5,517 nt of DNA from Blastocatellia bacterium (GTDB taxonomy: Bacteria > Acidobacteriota > Blastocatellia > Pyrinomonadales > Pyrinomonadaceae). Shown here one piece after another: positions 5,373 through 5,517 of this stretch. Below the pieces are notes generated by a model. That model was not told where the DNA came from, did not search any database, and worked only from the letters and a program-made list of their open reading frames with translations. The stretch spans positions 1 to 5,517 of the forward strand of contig PSRF01000353.1 of the NCBI GenBank assembly GCA_003175865.1, read 5' to 3'. Numbering within the stretch: the first letter of the stretch is position 1; each line of letters opens with the position of its first letter. Made by a program: the position numbers and the translations under genes.

Positions 5373-5408
5373 TCAGACTGCAATCCAACTGCCGCTACCG
5401 GAGTCTGA
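5373..5408. repeat. Inverted repeat upstream of the carrier-protein gene
   Basis: TCAGACT (5373-5379) and AGTCTGA (5402-5408) are a perfect 7-bp inverted repeat with a 22-bp spacer. The nearer arm is 85 bp upstream of the carrier-protein start on the minus strand. It may be an operator or an RNA stem. No T-run follows on the minus strand, so termination is unlikely. No good promoter was found between it and the ATG. Confidence 0.3.
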
Positions 5409-5504
5409 CAAATCGGGCATCTCGTGCATTATTCGTTGCCAAGTACGGCACCAAAGAGTTTCGTTTTTCACCAGCTTGCCTACGAAATGCAAGAGATTGC
5501 ACAT
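5373..5504 (-). CDS. Possible small ORF of unknown function upstream of the carrier-protein gene
   Basis: This frame of 43 codons begins with ATG at 5504 and ends with TGA at 5373-5375. AGGGG at the very window edge (5513-5517) lies 8 nt before the ATG, a good ribosome-site position. The frame also remains open to the edge, so it could instead be the 3' end of a longer gene. The product includes CNLLHFVGKL and ends in SDSGSGSWIAV, with two Cys and four Trp or His in the middle. I recognise no family. If real it would be transcribed toward the carrier gene, 85 bp away, and might share its promoter. It could equally be chance. Confidence 0.25.
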   Translation of the reverse strand: MCNLLHFVGKLVKNETLWCRTWQRIMHEMPDLSDSGSGSWIAV

Positions 5505-5517
5505 GCCACGAACCCCT

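Overview
The window holds a compact four-gene acyl-transfer module that looks like a Gram-negative version of the dlt (D-alanylation) pathway, preceded by a small orphan LuxR-type regulator gene. The organism cannot be fixed from the sequence. Moderate GC, single-domain LuxR/GerE regulators, non-ATG starts and this type of surface-modification cluster would suit an Acidobacteriota-like or other Gram-negative soil or sediment bacterium; this is inference only.

Layout: 1-86 is a leader with a 7-bp direct repeat and a perfect GCGAGT/ACTCGC inverted repeat. 87-320 (+) encodes a 77-residue LuxR-type helix-turn-helix protein with a strong GGAGG ribosome site. 321-708 has no convincing gene but holds a long imperfect inverted repeat (395-479), CACG-type repeats (503-555), a sigma70-like promoter (643-671) and a ribosome site (696-700) leading into the next gene. 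709-2205 (+) is an MBOAT membrane O-acyltransferase of the AlgI/DltB type. 2213-3373 (+) is a membrane-anchored SGNH/GDSL protein. 3370-4977 (+) is a stand-alone amino-acid adenylation enzyme, DltA-like, whose start overlaps the previous stop (ATGA). These three genes form one tight operon. 5009-5287 (-) is a 92-residue acyl carrier protein in the opposite, convergent orientation, 31 bp from the adenylation gene. 5288-5517 is its upstream region, with an inverted repeat and a possible 43-codon small ORF on the minus strand.

Proposed joint action: the adenylation enzyme activates a small amino (or hydroxy) acid with ATP and loads it on the phosphopantetheine arm of the carrier protein, whose attachment Ser is visible. 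The MBOAT protein takes the acyl group from the carrier at the cytoplasmic face and passes it through the membrane. The anchored SGNH protein then attaches it to, transfers it along, or removes it from a cell-surface glycan. Every Dlt role has a counterpart here (A = adenylation, B = MBOAT, C = carrier, D = SGNH-fold extracytoplasmic partner), but the D-like protein carries a true GDS motif and the carrier gene is inverted. The acceptor and the acyl group are unknown; a cysteine at the position that favours D-alanine in DltA makes D-alanine the first candidate.
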